Notes under the pieces: generated by a model
Seen by the model: the letters and a program-made list of their open reading frames with translations, nothing else
Told to the model about the DNA's origin: nothing
Database searches by the model: none
DNA from: Nageia nagi
Taxonomy: Eukaryota > Pinophyta
Length of the DNA stretch: 64,000 bases
Reading direction: 5' to 3'
Assembly: GCA_050084985.1 (NCBI GenBank)
Contig: JBITNC010000001.1
Coordinates: 61,938,001-62,002,000 of the forward strand
Made by a program: the position numbers and the translations under genes
Part shown: positions 12,770-24,428 of the stretch, one piece after another
Layout: each line of letters opens with the position of its first letter
Numbering within the stretch: position 1 is the stretch's first letter

Positions 12770-13848
12770 CATCTTCTTCTTATTCAACTACATACGCCTC
12801 AAAGTGTGGCTTTCCATAATCTAACAATTTCTATAATTATTTCCTTAGGATCATGCAAGAATTCATTTGGTGACCTTTAACCTTGTGATATTAACAAAAT
12901 TCTACCTCATTGTACCAACTAGGTTAATCACAATTGGGATATAGTTCTTATTTTGTATTAGGTTTGAGCAATTCCTTTTATAGACAACCCTTAAACATAA
13001 TGGTGGAAGCTAAAGGTAACCTAGTGTTCTTCCTAAAATTTTACTTTGCTTTACTCTTTCATTTCTCTTTAGATTGGGGTTATTTTATGGTATGAAAATC
13101 TTTTCTTACTTTTTTCTAATATATTGCTTCCTTTATCTTATTAGGAGGATTCCCATACTTTAAATCATCCATATGAACTAATGACTTCTCCTTTTGGGTA
13201 ATCCTATGCATAATTTCTATAAATGGTAGTGTCATATAATCCAAAGATATGTATTTCAATTTAGGATGGATGTTGTAAATAAACAAAGTCAAATAATGGA
13301 TTAGGAATCATGCTCTATATTTTTTGAAATATTTGTGCAAACTCATCAAATCTTTCATTTGAACCTTGGATAGCACTAACTAAATATAAAACTATCATTT
13401 GTCTAGGAGCATGATATTTGAAATAAATATAAAATTTTGAGATAAGTTATGCATAGAAATTAATAAACTTAGTGGGTAAAGAGAAGTACCAATTAAGTAC
13501 ATCACCTCTAAATATAGTAGGAAAGTATTTAGCCATCAAATTATTTTTTATTCTAAATTTCAATTCAAAATTGATTTCAAAAGACTTGATATAAGCCATA
13601 GGATATCCCTCACCATTATATGAATCAAATATAGGTTCCACCTATAGATCTAATGTCCTAATGTTGTAAATTTCATCATAAAGTAAATTTAAATCCCTAG
13701 AAATAGGAGTAGTAGTAATATATTGAATATTGCCCTTGATATTGGAGCCTTCACTTCTATCCTCATTTCCATAAAGCAACTTTTTTAGATTAGCTTTGGT
13801 TACATTATCAAAGGTATTGACAATTACAATAAACTTAGTTGGTTCCAT
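12770..13848 (-). pseudogene. Gypsy A gag (capsid and zinc knuckle)
   Basis: The frame starts at the ATG at 13848, about 100 bp inside the 5' LTR (MEPTKFIVIVNTFDN). After a stop it resumes with 'GEGYPMAYIKSFEINFELKF' and 'YFPTIFRGDVLNWYFSLPTK', the gypsy Retrotrans_gag pattern (W-x-x-SLP). A knuckle-like 'CYHKVKGHQMNSC' variant (C-x2-H-x4-H-x4-C) lies near 12900-12860. Several stops; pseudogene. Confidence 0.8.
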
Positions 13849-13941
13849 TTTTGAAATACTTAAAATGCAAGATTAGTCTTATCCAAAAACCCTACTTTTT
13901 TTAGCGCAACTAGTGAAGGATAAAGCAATGTGTTAAAACAA

Positions 13942-13954
13942 GTTGGATTCACTA
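13942..13954 (-). other. Primer-binding site candidate of gypsy A
   Basis: Two bases inside the 5' LTR the minus strand reads TAGTGAATCCAAC, probably from TGGTGAATCCAAC by one G-to-A change. Gypsy F has TGGTGAACCTATC in the equivalent position. It does not match the initiator-Met tRNA site used by other elements here. I cannot name the tRNA. Confidence 0.5.
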
Positions 13955-13956
13955 GT

Positions 13957-14474
13957 TATTATAACTAAAATAATAATAATTAAGGTTATTTATATTATAT
14001 TAAATTTAACCAATTAATCATGAAATAATAGTAAATGATGACATGAAATATGATAATAACCTAATTGATCTTGACATATCAAAATAGATTTATGAAAGAT
14101 ACAAATTTATACTTTACTTATCAAGATGAATGAAGGAAATATCCAATCAAAAGAGGATGAATAAGAAGCTTCTCTAAAGAATGGAGTCATAAATATAACT
14201 TGAACCCAATTTCAATGCTAGGATTCTAGTTTGCAAAGCTTAGAGTATAATAAATTTTGGATATGATAGGTGATGTTAAGAAATATCAATCAAGTATTTT
14301 ATAAGTATATTATCACCTATCAAGTATTTAGGATCATGTCATAATTACTTATGAAAATCCCTCCACCATTATAGGTAATCAATATAATACTAAGGCTCTT
14401 CCTTGAACTTATTATGATGCTGATATGACATATTATCTTAAAAAATAAAGGTAGATGAGATTGGATAATGATAA
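13957..14474 (-). repeat. 5' LTR of gypsy A, first part
   Basis: Collinear with 6507 onward (shared words 'taataataatt', 'aaataatagtaaatgatgac', 'gatttatgaaagatacaaa', 'gtagatgagattg'). It breaks off at 14474, where element B starts. Confidence 0.85.
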
Positions 14475-14934
14475 TAATGTATCTTATAGAGTCCATAACT
14501 TTTGATCCTCATATCATTTTGAGATCATTTATTTTTAAATTATGTAGAATTGAATTTCCTACAATTTAGTAACATCTCCCATTGGATACATGTTAGGGAC
14601 CTAAAACATCCATCATCATAATGATGTACTTGTAAAGGCTATAACTTTTAATCCTGATATCATTTTGAGCCCATTTATTTTTAAATAGTTCAAAATTGAA
14701 TTTCTTATACTTTAGTAACATCTCTAATGGGAGACATATTTGGGGCCTAAAACATCCATCTTCATTCTCAAATTTAGATTTTAATGTTAGGTTCTATTTT
14801 TAGATTTACAATAATTGCATGTGAAGGCTAAATTCAAAACCATGTGCTAAAACCATATGGTATTACTTGTATTTTAGCTTATTTAATGGCTGAAAGATTA
14901 ATAAAGACACAAAGTAGATTTTAGAGTTACATCA
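14475..14934 (+). repeat. Left LTR of element B, with internal duplication
   Basis: The first ~136 bp occur twice in tandem (starts near 14475 and 14618; shared 'ataacttttgatcc', 'atatcattttgag', 'gtaacatctc', 'cctaaaacatccatc'). The remaining ~185 bp match 31655-31834. It ends in ttacatca at 14934. Confidence 0.75.
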
Positions 14935-14937
14935 TCT

Positions 14938-15664
14938 TGTAGATGCCTAAAAATGATTTATTATTTTTTTAATAAATCATATTTAGACTTCCTAAATAAC
15001 TTATTGTAATATTACAAATGTCAAGATAAAGTTGATATTACAATGCATGCTATGTGTTATATTAAAAGCTATATAATTTATCATCGTTTATATTTTAATG
15101 TATCTTAAATATAACAAAGTTTATATTATTGCTAGAGGTTGGCCTGTACTCCTATCTATATCCTTGCAAGCTATGCATATGAGTGAAATAGATTAACCTC
15201 CACATATCAAAACTCCTTAATATGATAAGAACTTTGATAAGTGGTTGTCAACTATAATGGTATCTCTAAATGCCACCTATCATAAGAATTTGTTATACTC
15301 TGAGCTCTAGACTTTCTTGCTTTGGTGCACATCATAATTCAACATATGCCATGCAATCAATGATATGTCTCTCCTATTTCAATAGTAGTATGCATCTTTT
15401 AGATTGAAGACTCTAGATTTTTATGGTCAAGTAGTTGATTGATGCACATGAAGATCCATCATAAACTTACCATGAATATGATTCCAATCCTCCAAAGTTA
15501 CATAGCCATTAATTATTAAGGATTGTACATACACTTCATATCAAGTTCATATGTTTCATGTATATTTTTTGTGTCTAATATAATTCATATTTCCATCTCT
15601 ACTTATATTGTAGATTGATTTATTTATTGTGTACATTTTTACGTTGCATAATTTGAGGTCTACA
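14938..15664 (+). repeat. Left LTR of gypsy C
   Basis: Starts TGTAGATGCC three bases after the end of the left LTR of B and ends GGTCTACA, giving TGTAGA...TCTACA symmetry. It is followed by a primer-binding site. No coding sequence inside. Confidence 0.7.
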
Positions 15665-15668
15665 CATA

Positions 15669-15681
15669 TGGTTTCAAAGAG
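15669..15681 (+). other. Primer-binding site of gypsy C
   Basis: TGGTTTCAAAGAG lies four bases after the LTR end. It resembles the site complementary to the 3' end of initiator-Met tRNA (TGGTATCAGAGC) with a few changes. Confidence 0.65.
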
Positions 15682-15707
15682 GGTGTAATCTTGCTAGTGG
15701 AGGTAAG

Positions 15708-16950
15708 ATGTCACCTAGAACATAAGTTAGAGGTGCAAAAAGAGGTATAGTGGGTACTTATGCCCACATGAATAGAAATATAGAGGATCTACATGTAGAA
15801 ATAACATGATTAATCAAAGCAATTAATTACATAAGGGAAAAAAGACCCAATGCATGCCCAAATTTGGAATCTGATAGTGAGATCATGTTTGGGGAAGATG
15901 GATCTAATGTTGAGGTGGAGGAAGAACCAATACTTCTTATATTAGTAGAACAAACTTTGAAAATAGGTTGATCCAAGCCATGAAGGGATATAAGGAAATT
16001 GATATGGGATTAAGATTGACATTTCAGAGTATGTTGGTGGGTTGAAACCATAGGAGTTGATCGATTGAGTGAATAGAATGGAGAAATATTTTTAATGGAG
16101 TAATATTGATGAGGATAATAAGGTGAAGCTTACATGCACAAAGTTGATGGAGCATGCATTGATTTGGTGGGATCATCTATAGGTTTCATGATAGAGATAG
16201 AGAAAAGAGAATATCTAGGCTTGAGACAAGATAAAGAACAAGTTGCAAGAGAAATTTATTCCTATAAATTATTATTAAACCTTGTTTCATAGATTTTATA
16301 ATATTTGATAGAAAGAATGGGGCATAAAATATTACATCAATGAATTCTTCAAGTTATCCATTTAGGTGGAGCATAATGAGATATATGAGTAGAGAGCTAT
16401 AAGGTATATGAATGACCTAAGTTTTTCTATTTAAGATGAGATAAGTATGTATCATACTCTTACTATACAGGATACATACCAACTAGCCATAAAAGTTGAG
16501 GAGAATCTTAAGAGGATTAGAAGAGGGGGAAATAAAGGATCCATACCCTCTTCAAATCAAGGGTGTGGTGGATCTAATTCTTTCAAATAATAATCTTCAA
16601 CATTTTCTAGATAGGAGGATAAGGCAAAACATGATCAAGATACCTTCCAAAGAAGAAGAGGGTATCCGAGAGGAAGAGGTAATGGTGGAAGTAGGATGAG
16701 AAATGGACCATGAAAACCATTCATCTATTATAGAGATAGAGAGGAAGGTCATAAAGCATATAGATATCCTTAGTATGATGTTGAAATGAGGAGAAAAGCT
16801 AGGGTCACTCTAGTTGTAGAAGAGGAAGATACTAAGATCAAAGTTATTACATACATGGGTGAAACTCTCATGATAAATAGAACTCTTAATGTTCTAGAGA
16901 CAATGAACATGCAAGGAGAAGATGATGGATATTCTTAGTTGCATAATAAT
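15708..16950 (+). pseudogene. Gypsy C gag
   Basis: The ATG at 15708, about 30 bp after the primer site, opens 'MSPRT*VRGAKRGIVGTYAH'. The capsid follows: 'LIDWVNRMEKYF' (near 16050), 'KLMEHALIWWDHL' (near 16145), 'FIPINYYQTLFHRFYNI' (near 16255) and 'LTIQDTYQLAIKVEENLKR' (near 16460). This is the Retrotrans_gag pattern of chromovirus-like plant gypsy elements. An Arg/Glu-rich tail runs to about 16700. There are several stops at expected Glu, Gln and Trp codons. Confidence 0.8.
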
Positions 16951-16959
16951 ATTTTTTGT

Positions 16960-17440
16960 ACTAGATGCGCATAAGGAGGAAAGGTATGTAACATGGTCAT
17001 TGATGGTGTTAGTTGTGAAAATTTGGTCTCTGATGTTATGGTTGATAAATTAAAACTAAAATATTAGAAGTATCCCAAACCTTATCACATTTCATGGATT
17101 AAAAAAAAAAATGCAGTAACCATTGACAAGAGGTGTTTATTCAACTTCTCAATTAGGAAAACTTATAAGGATAAAATATGGTGTAATGTGATCTTGATGG
17201 ATTCAAGTCATATTTTGTTAAGGAGACCTTAGTAATATGATGGGATGCTAATCATAATCATAGAAAGAATACTCACACCTTATGGAAGGATGATTTAAAG
17301 GTACTTCTTGTACCTTTGAAGGAGGATGGCTCAAGTGAGAGCATATTGGTAATGAAGGATTTTCTTGCAACAATCAAGGAAGCTAGCTTCTATTATACCT
17401 TAACTACTAGGAAGCTAGAATAGAAGAAGTGGTTATGCCT
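16960..17440 (+). pseudogene. Gypsy C protease
   Basis: Reads 'CTRCA*GGKVCNMVIDG' then 'SCENLVSDVMVDKLKLK', 'YPKPYHISWIKK', 'KRCLFNFSIRKTYKDKIWCNV' in pieces, and 'SSHILLRRP'. These match the 'D-G-x-C-x-N-x-x-S' active site and 'HxLLGRPWQ' motif of gypsy proteases. The catalytic Asp (VIDG, near 16996) remains. The frame ends with stops. Confidence 0.8.
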
Positions 17441-17826
17441 AAATAAGCAAATAAGTTGCTAAGACAATATTAAGATGTTCCACCAAAGGAGTTACCAATG
17501 GGGGAATAAGTTAGTGATGATGTAGAAGCATTTGCTAAGCATATCCAAAAAGTGTAAGAGTTAGTGATAGAAAACTTACATAGTAATAATGCTCACTACA
17601 AAGAATTTGTTGATGCATACAAAAGGGTGAAAGTGTTTTAAGAAGGTGATATGGTCATGATTAATCTTAGGAAAGAAATATTTCCTAAGGGGATGTATAA
17701 CAAACTAAAACTTAAGAAAGTCAGGCCCTATAGGGTTTTGAAGAAGATCAATAAAAATGCTTATAAGGTAGAACAATGTGATGAGTTTGATATTTCACCT
17801 ATTTTTAATATTTTTAATTTATTTTT
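17440..17826 (+). pseudogene. Gypsy C: RT start joined directly to integrase C-terminus
   Basis: After 'LLRQY*DVPPKELPMGE' (about 17455-17507), the usual lead-in to RT, the reading jumps to 'DVEAFAKHIQKV', 'NNAHYKEFVDAYKRVKVF*EG', 'MVMINLRKEIFPKGMYNKLK' and 'GPYRVLKKINKNAYKVE'-like sequence. That is the last part of a gypsy integrase. Roughly 2.5 kb (RT, RNase H, integrase core) is missing at about 17510. Confidence 0.8.
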
Positions 17827-18547
17827 GTAGATACATAAAAATAAATTATTAATCATTAAGTAATTCATTTTAGAGCCTTGATGATGTATTATGTAAAAAG
17901 GGTTAAAAATATCCAAAGAAATGTATTTCATGTAATGGACCATTATAGCATGACCTAAGGGTCAAATATTATAATACAAATGTTGCTATATAAATACATC
18001 AATAAAAACCAAAGAGAGGCATCTAAAGGTATCCATAGGATCCAAGATGAGGCTCTATTAATTAAATATTAGATAGAAGATTAGAACCAGGCTACAAGAC
18101 ATTATAGAAGTCACAACAAGGCCAATGAAAAATGAAGGAAAATTATGAGTATGCCCTAAGGGAGATCCTTTCAAATATAAAATTTGTAATTATGTGAAAA
18201 TAATTTCTTATTCTATATTTATTATATGATTATTCAATCATTTAAGCATCCTACATTTCTTTTCACACATCCAATTTTACTTATTCAACACTGTAAGTTG
18301 TGTACCTCATTTAGTCACTAATGGTATGTTAATGTATGAATGCATATTTATTTTTTTTGTATTATGTCATTAATTGATTAAATATATGATTGGGATAGAA
18401 TGAACATGTATGCCAATTAAACATCATTGTCATATTTTAGATATATGTCAATAAAACAACATAGATCGATAGTGCATTAATTAACCCATATAAATAATTA
18501 ATTACATTATTTTAGATCTACATTTTTGTGAACTTGACATGCTTACA
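17826..18547 (+). repeat. Possible right LTR of gypsy C
   Basis: Only the two ends resemble the left LTR; the 700-bp interior is too diverged to align by eye. Length (722 versus 727) and position fit. The absence of a polypurine tract and the direct run-on from integrase sequence argue against it. Confidence 0.3.
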
Positions 18548-18599
18548 AACCTAGGTCTTCATTTACTACAATTTCTTTTATGAAGTCATGAATCTATTT

Positions 18600-20680
18600 T
18601 CACTACTATGCATTCCTCTAGATGATGCTCTTCAAATAATGGCCAAAGAATATGATAAAACTAGGATTTGTTCTACCTATCTCCCAAATATAGACCTTAA
18701 TACAAAAAACCCTAAAGTGTCCAAATCAAAAGTATAATTTAATAATATTAGGATGATTATTTGATAAAAACCTAACTTTTCTATCCAAGTACCTCTTCCT
18801 AATGCACATAGTGACATTGAATCCTCACACTCTTGCAAAAAAATGGATATTATCAATGAAACTTATAGAAGATATGCTACCATTGATCCTTTTGAGTTTG
18901 AAAACCTAGAAAATCACTCTAATAGTTTAGATAATGAATATAAAATCCTTGAATTATATAGGATCCCTTGTTATGCTCAATCTATTTAGAAGGTCTTATT
19001 TGATAGATAAAGATTAGAATACTATCTCACAAATAATGCTCGTCTTATGATTAATATTTTAACTAACTATGAAATTATTAATGAATGTTCTATTGGATTG
19101 AATTCAAAGGATAACATATTTTCATATGAGTTAATAGGTATCAAGAAGCTCAAGAAGATTTACAATAAAGGGAATGCTACTAATGGCAGGCCAGACTATG
19201 ACTATGCTACCAATAGCATAGAAGCAACTAAGAAAAACTTAGTTCTAGAGACCAATGTAGAGGGAAAACAACCACTAAAGGAGGACATTGATTATGGTAA
19301 TGATTAACAAGATGATTTATAGAATGAAGCTGATGAAGACTATAGCCACCTCATCCTTAAGCCTGACCACTAAAAAAAAGGTAAAATCCTAAAGATAAGA
19401 ATATTATACAAGAAGAAGATTTTGAAATTCTTATCAACCAAGAGTTGGATCAAATGATTAATGAGGATTACAACTTACAACCCAATTAGAAATTATACGA
19501 ACATCACATCAAAACTAGTATCCTTCTTGAATTTCAAGATACTTCTAATTGGTACAAAGAACCTTTGCATTAACAGTTAGAAACACTAGCTAAAATTTTG
19601 GACAAATTAGAGCATGAGAGGGTTAACAACATAGGTCCATTTGTTGCCTTTAAGGAGTCTAAACTTAAAAAGATACAAGATAAACCTCATAGTCCACTTC
19701 AAACCCCACCACCATCCCCAAAACATAATTCAACCAATATTAGCAATGTAGCATCTCAGAATACCTTGGTTGATGAAGATGATTTCTTATCATGTCTTAA
19801 AGGATCTTTAACTACTAGAATTCTTGCTAAGATCCTTCCTAGGAGAAAGAGTGTCAAATTTACTAAGTTTTATGGGATGCAAGATCCTAAAATGCATGTT
19901 AGGAAGTTCCAAAAAGAAGCTATTGAATACATGCATGATAGAGACTTTTTAGCCAAATTGTTCACCATAGTTTGAAAGATGAGGCACTAAAATGGTACTT
20001 TTAGCTTTCTAAAAATAGTATTGATAGATATGAGGATTTGATGCACTAAAATGGTACTTTAGGTACAATATTGTAGAAGAAGTCTATTTTAAGGATTTGT
20101 GTAAAATTAAGCAATTATCCAATCAATTTGTCAAGTACTTTGTAAAAATATGGAAGAAAATGGCTAATAGAATAACTATGCGTGAACACCTAAAGGATGC
20201 CTTTGCCAATGGTATTTTACCTATATATAAACTATTTTTCATCTATAATAATGATATCTCATTAGGATACATGATAGACATTTTTATCAAAAAAGATCCA
20301 TTTATCAAAAAACTATATGCTATGAGGAACAATGATAACACTCACCATTAGAAATCAATCCCTAAAAATATCAATATGATTGAAGAAAATAATGTTACTC
20401 ATAAATGAAAATCTAGCTCTAAACCCAAGTGATAGTTTACTCCTTTGGCTGATACTATTGACAATATTCTTAATATTTTGTTAGATGAAGAACTTATTGA
20501 GTTTTCTCATATCAATGAGCCCAAGTTCTCTAATGGTGTGCCTAAGCATTTTCACTATGAAGAATTTTGTAATTATCACAAGGTACCTAGACAGCTAACA
20601 TGAAATTGTAGGTCTCTCAAACATATTATACATAATTTCATTGATAAAGGAGCTATTGAGATGGATGATAACCCAACTAA
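18600..20680 (+). pseudogene. Tat/Ogre-type gag of element B
   Basis: Two long open pieces lie in a damaged frame. 18841-19307 contains 'YATIDPFEFENLENHSN' and an acidic tail. 19598-19975 contains a Pro/Ser-rich spacer and then the capsid start 'KFTKFYGMQDPKMHVRKFQ', 'AIEYMHDRDFLAKLF'. After a stop the capsid continues with 'NSIDRYED'-like sequence and, from 20097, 'CKIKQLSNQFVKYFVKIWKK'. A knuckle of the Tat form (C-x2-H…C, 'FCNYHKVPRQLT*NCRSLKH', second His replaced by Gln) lies at 20565-20620, followed by 'IDKGAIEMDD'. This order is typical of Tat-lineage gag. Protease and RT do not follow. Confidence 0.7.
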
Positions 20681-20768
20681 GCAAGCAATACCTATACATA
20701 TTTACAATGAGCACTTATGGATCTTCACTAATCCTTTACCTTCTTCATAACCAAGGGGTTGTATTTGA

Positions 20769-21600
20769 ATGGTGAGTCATTTCACTAACACTTGTGGATA
20801 CAAGCATGCTCCACTAAACAAGATCAAAAATAGAGTCAAAAGGAACATTGCTAATGGTGTTCAACACTATTTTCATGGCACCAACAACATGGAAATACCT
20901 AAATCTAAGGTACCTCTTTTTGCTTGTACTTCTACAAGATGTGCTTGGGTAGAAAAAAATCCCCAAATATGCAAAATAATTACTTATTTTTTCTCATCCT
21001 TGTAGATAGTGTATATTAGTTACGTAACATATTTTTATATTTTCATTACTTAGTCACATATGTTCACTACATTTTCTATCATTTTTAAGCATGCATTTAA
21101 CCTTTTCTTTTATTTTTCAATTTGTGTCAATTCTAAGTATGCCATTGGTGGCATGCAAGGCCTAATTCACATCACTAGAGGTGTGCATTTGTTAGGATAA
21201 AATATTCAAGGATAGTATTTTTAGCTTCCTTGCATATTTTTAAGCCTATTTGACTGATCTACCATCATGTTTGAGGTTATTTACTAGAAAAATAACTCAC
21301 ACTTTATCATTTCAATCCCTTTGATACTTTGGAACTTGATTCACTTAGGTTAGGTTATTTGGTATCATTACTAGTCATATGGCATATATGTTTTATTATG
21401 ATTGCTTATTCCATGTTTATGACTATAGGGTGCATAATAGGTCCATTTATCTTGTTATATGTTTGTCTAAAAATTCATTATTAGGTCCATGTATTAAATT
21501 ACAAACTCATGTGTCTTTAGTGTTAAGCAATTAGCAATAGAAAGATTAAAACATTCACAATAAACTAGAAAACATTACATTGGCACAAGTATTTGCGTTC
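20769..21600 (+). other. No recognised gene between B gag and the TA run
   Basis: A 78-codon open stretch at 20769-21005 continues downstream of gag but shows no motif I can name. From 21006 to 21600 there is only AT-rich DNA with short frames. Confidence 0.5.
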
Positions 21601-21606
21601 AAAAAT

Positions 21607-21610
<4 letters not shown>

Positions 21611-21680
<70 letters not shown>
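21611..21680. repeat. (TA)n microsatellite, about 70 bp
   Basis: Uninterrupted alternating T and A. It creates an artificial Tyr-Ile run in the minus-strand frame across it. It lies just beyond the 3' end of the antisense PMD gene. Confidence 0.95.
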
Positions 21681-21682
<2 letters not shown>

Positions 21683-21699
21683 AAAATGAGTACATAGTT

Positions 21700-23766
21700 T
21701 ACAATGGACCTCAACCCTACAATCACACTAGGAGTGGCCACTACCACCACTACTAGTTGTATTAGTCCTAGACCTAACCCTACAGCTACCATTGCCATTA
21801 GCTCCTATGATATATGTGTACCTTGATAGTGTAATCATTATCATTCCATGGCCCTCCAGAGGGTCTTTTCCCAAGCATAGTTGACCTTTAATGCCATGAT
21901 CTCTCCCTCCTTATCCTCAATCCTATCCATTTGGTCATGAATCATAGTCCACTAATGATCAAGAGAGAGCATGCTCAAACACTCATATAGCCTATTCATA
22001 GACTACTTTAGTGTTGCTATTTGGGCATACTTTGCTAATAGGTTATCCTATAGATTAGTAACCTGAGCCTCCATGGGCCTTAATCTAGCATCCTTTACCT
22101 CCAAAGAGGCAATCTTGGCTTCTATAGCTTCTATTGCTTAGATAAAATTAGATTAGTCACTTTGTAATTATATATAAAAACTAATAAAATTACAAAAGTT
22201 GAGCTAGCATATTTACCTAGTCCTAGGGAAACTACAATAAGAATGGTTAAACCTCTTACTCCCTCATCCTCCTAGGGAGGTCCATCATGAATTGGATTGT
22301 TGACCTATAAAGGATCATCCTCCTCTAATCCCTCACTAGTAACTACCTCATCACTACTATCATCCTCACCCATGCCAATATCACCTGGTAACACTCCTAC
22401 CCACCATGTAGCATAACTAGGGCAACCTTGGGATCCATCAACATATTATCAACTACATCCATCACTCAGGGCTCCTTCCAAAAGTCCTCCATGTTGGAAT
22501 CATATGTAATCTTGTTAGTAGGTCCCTCTCCATTAAGTACCACCTATATGCTATGGGTACAAGTGGGATATCTTGTTAAGTACCAAATTGTCATAAAATG
22601 CAACCAGGATAGTAGGGCTCCATAATATTTCTCCTTTTATAGAGAAATCAATGCTATTAGACCCATGCAAGTTGATATGCATCCTAATGTCATACAAAAT
22701 CCTAAAAATACACCTAGATAAGATCCTCTTTCTACAATCAATCTAACTCTCTCCTCTAGGCCTCCAAACATTATGGATACCTATATCCATCACCATGTGA
22801 GGTCCAACACATTAATATTATGTCAATCGAATCCTCCTAAGCTCTCTATAATCCTATGGACCGAATAATAGCTATGTGCTCATAGACCCAAATTTGGAAT
22901 AGGCCTACATGTGTAATCATAATGTTGATCTTGGCAACACTCATGATGTTGTACAAATTTCTATACAATTGGGCTAAAACCATTAATCCCCAAGAAATCT
23001 AAATCCCTCACTTGTAAATCTAGCTAACAATTCATACTAGACCAAATAGAAAAGCCAAACTACTCTTGTCCTAACATAAGTATGTGGCTATAATAGCTAT
23101 AATATATAGTGAAAGATGATGCCTTATTGGGGTAAATTGGTACACCTCTATAAGATGGGCATCTCGATGCTCCAAATCATGATCTTTCTCACCACTAAGC
23201 CATAAATCCTCTTGCTCATAGACATTATTATCTATAAGCTCTTACTGATGCACCAAATTCCCTCTAATGGGGATACCCTAGATATGGTATACATCAAGTA
23301 AGGTCATTGATATTTCACTTGGAGGTAAGTGAAATGTGTAATAATCAAGATCCCAATGCTCTACTAGAGCTTTTAGGAGAGGTTAATCCTATTGGATGTG
23401 CCTAGCAATAGCCAAATCTGCAAGACCATACTTGTCCAAAATATCATCGATATGTGCAATCCTTAACCATGTCTACACTTTTTCATGCATAGTTATCATA
23501 ATGGGACCTCCTTTAATGAGGAACTTACACTCCTATAAAGAAAAAAGTAAAAATTTGAGCCTATATAGCAAAGTAAAATTTTGAAATTGAAAACTATGAA
23601 TAAAAACAAAATTGCATAATCAAAAGTAACTTACAATGTGGTCATAAGGAAGAGACCATAGTAACTCTGTAATGTGACTACATTTGCTAGTAATCAAATG
23701 ATAAATTATGCTCCAATAATCATCTTCTATGGTAGAAGAATCAAAATCAATCACAAGATAGCTCTA
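21700..23766 (-). pseudogene. Plant mobile domain (PMD/MAIN-like) gene with introns, copy 1
   Basis: PMD proteins (aminotransferase-like mobile domain, MAIN/MAIL relatives) occur as host genes and inside plant transposons. On the minus strand exon 1 (about 23763-23635) reads 'DSSTIEDDYWSIIYHL' to 'SLPYDHI'. An intron 23634-23533 has GT…AG ends (GTAAGT donor, TTTCTTTATAG acceptor) and rejoins in phase. Exon 2 reads 'WLRIAHIDDILDKYGLADLA' and 'ALVEHWDLDYYTFHLPPSE' (core motif, near 23355). Then come 'GIPIRGNLVHQ' and 'WVYEHIAIIRSIG', followed by an acidic linker (near 22350). A second intron 22216-22137 precedes a coiled-coil-rich exon (22136 to about 21850, 'IEAKIASLEVKDARLRPMEA'). Several stops (near 23470, 23391 and 23290) make it a pseudogene. 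A possible third acceptor lies at 23764. It runs antisense to the gag of B. Confidence 0.8.
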
Positions 23767-23769
23767 AAT

Positions 23770-24428
23770 TGTAAAATAATAGTAAAAACTCAATCCACAT
23801 GAGAAATCAATAAAAAATCAAAAATTTGATAGCATTTCATCACTTGGGGGGCTAAATGACTAGAGCACTCAAATTTTGGTTGATGAAAAGTTAAAATGAC
23901 TATTTATTTTAAAAATTCATTCATATAAATTGAATTTTGACCCAAAAACTAGGGAATCACTCTTTTTCCTCCTAGGGCAAGCAGAATCATTATTTTGTAT
24001 GTCCAAATTGCTTAGAAAACTTTTAAGTTTCTAATGTCTCTTTTTAAAAGTGTAAAAATGTAATTTTTATGCCACTAGTGGCATGCATTTTCATAAACTA
24101 TGCATGCAATCAAATTAAAATATCTCAAAATAATTCATAAAATTCATTTGACTATTGATCACTCATTTAAGAATACAAACAAAGAAATTGCAATTTTTTA
24201 TTAAATTTGTATTAAAACTACACTGATAATGGTGTGAAATTGCATGAAATAGGAAAAAATCAAAATTTGCTTCTTCAACTTAGGTTGTTTATGAATTTGT
24301 GACATTACAAGTGTCACTTGAATATCATCATATGACAAAAATTTACATTATGAAGTTTTAGTATTATTATAATTACATATTAAAATTTTGTCTTTTAGAT
24401 CCATGCTTGTTCATGAATGCAGATGTGG
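23770..24428. other. Spacer between PMD gene and tandem array
   Basis: AT-rich, with no coding signal. It may hold the promoter or 5' untranslated part of the PMD gene on the minus strand, but no convincing element was seen. Confidence 0.4.

Larger units (their letters stand above)
14938..18547 (+). mobile_element. Gypsy C, internally deleted
   Basis: The left LTR, Met-tRNA primer site, gag, protease and the C-terminal end of integrase lie in one direction. The RT, RNase H and most of the integrase are gone. The left edge is clear (TGTAGATGCC). The right edge is tentative: a TGTAGATACATAAAAAT motif at 17826 resembles the LTR start and 'acatttttgtgaac…cttaca' (about 18520-18547) resembles the LTR end, but the middles do not align well and no polypurine tract is seen. 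Confidence 0.6.

Noticed and set aside
17826-18547. Firm assignment as right LTR of gypsy C
   Set aside because: Only the ends resemble the left LTR; kept as a low-confidence feature.
21565-21798. 77-codon minus-strand frame with a long Tyr-Ile run
   Set aside because: Created by the (TA)n microsatellite; only its N-terminal part overlaps the possible end of the PMD gene.
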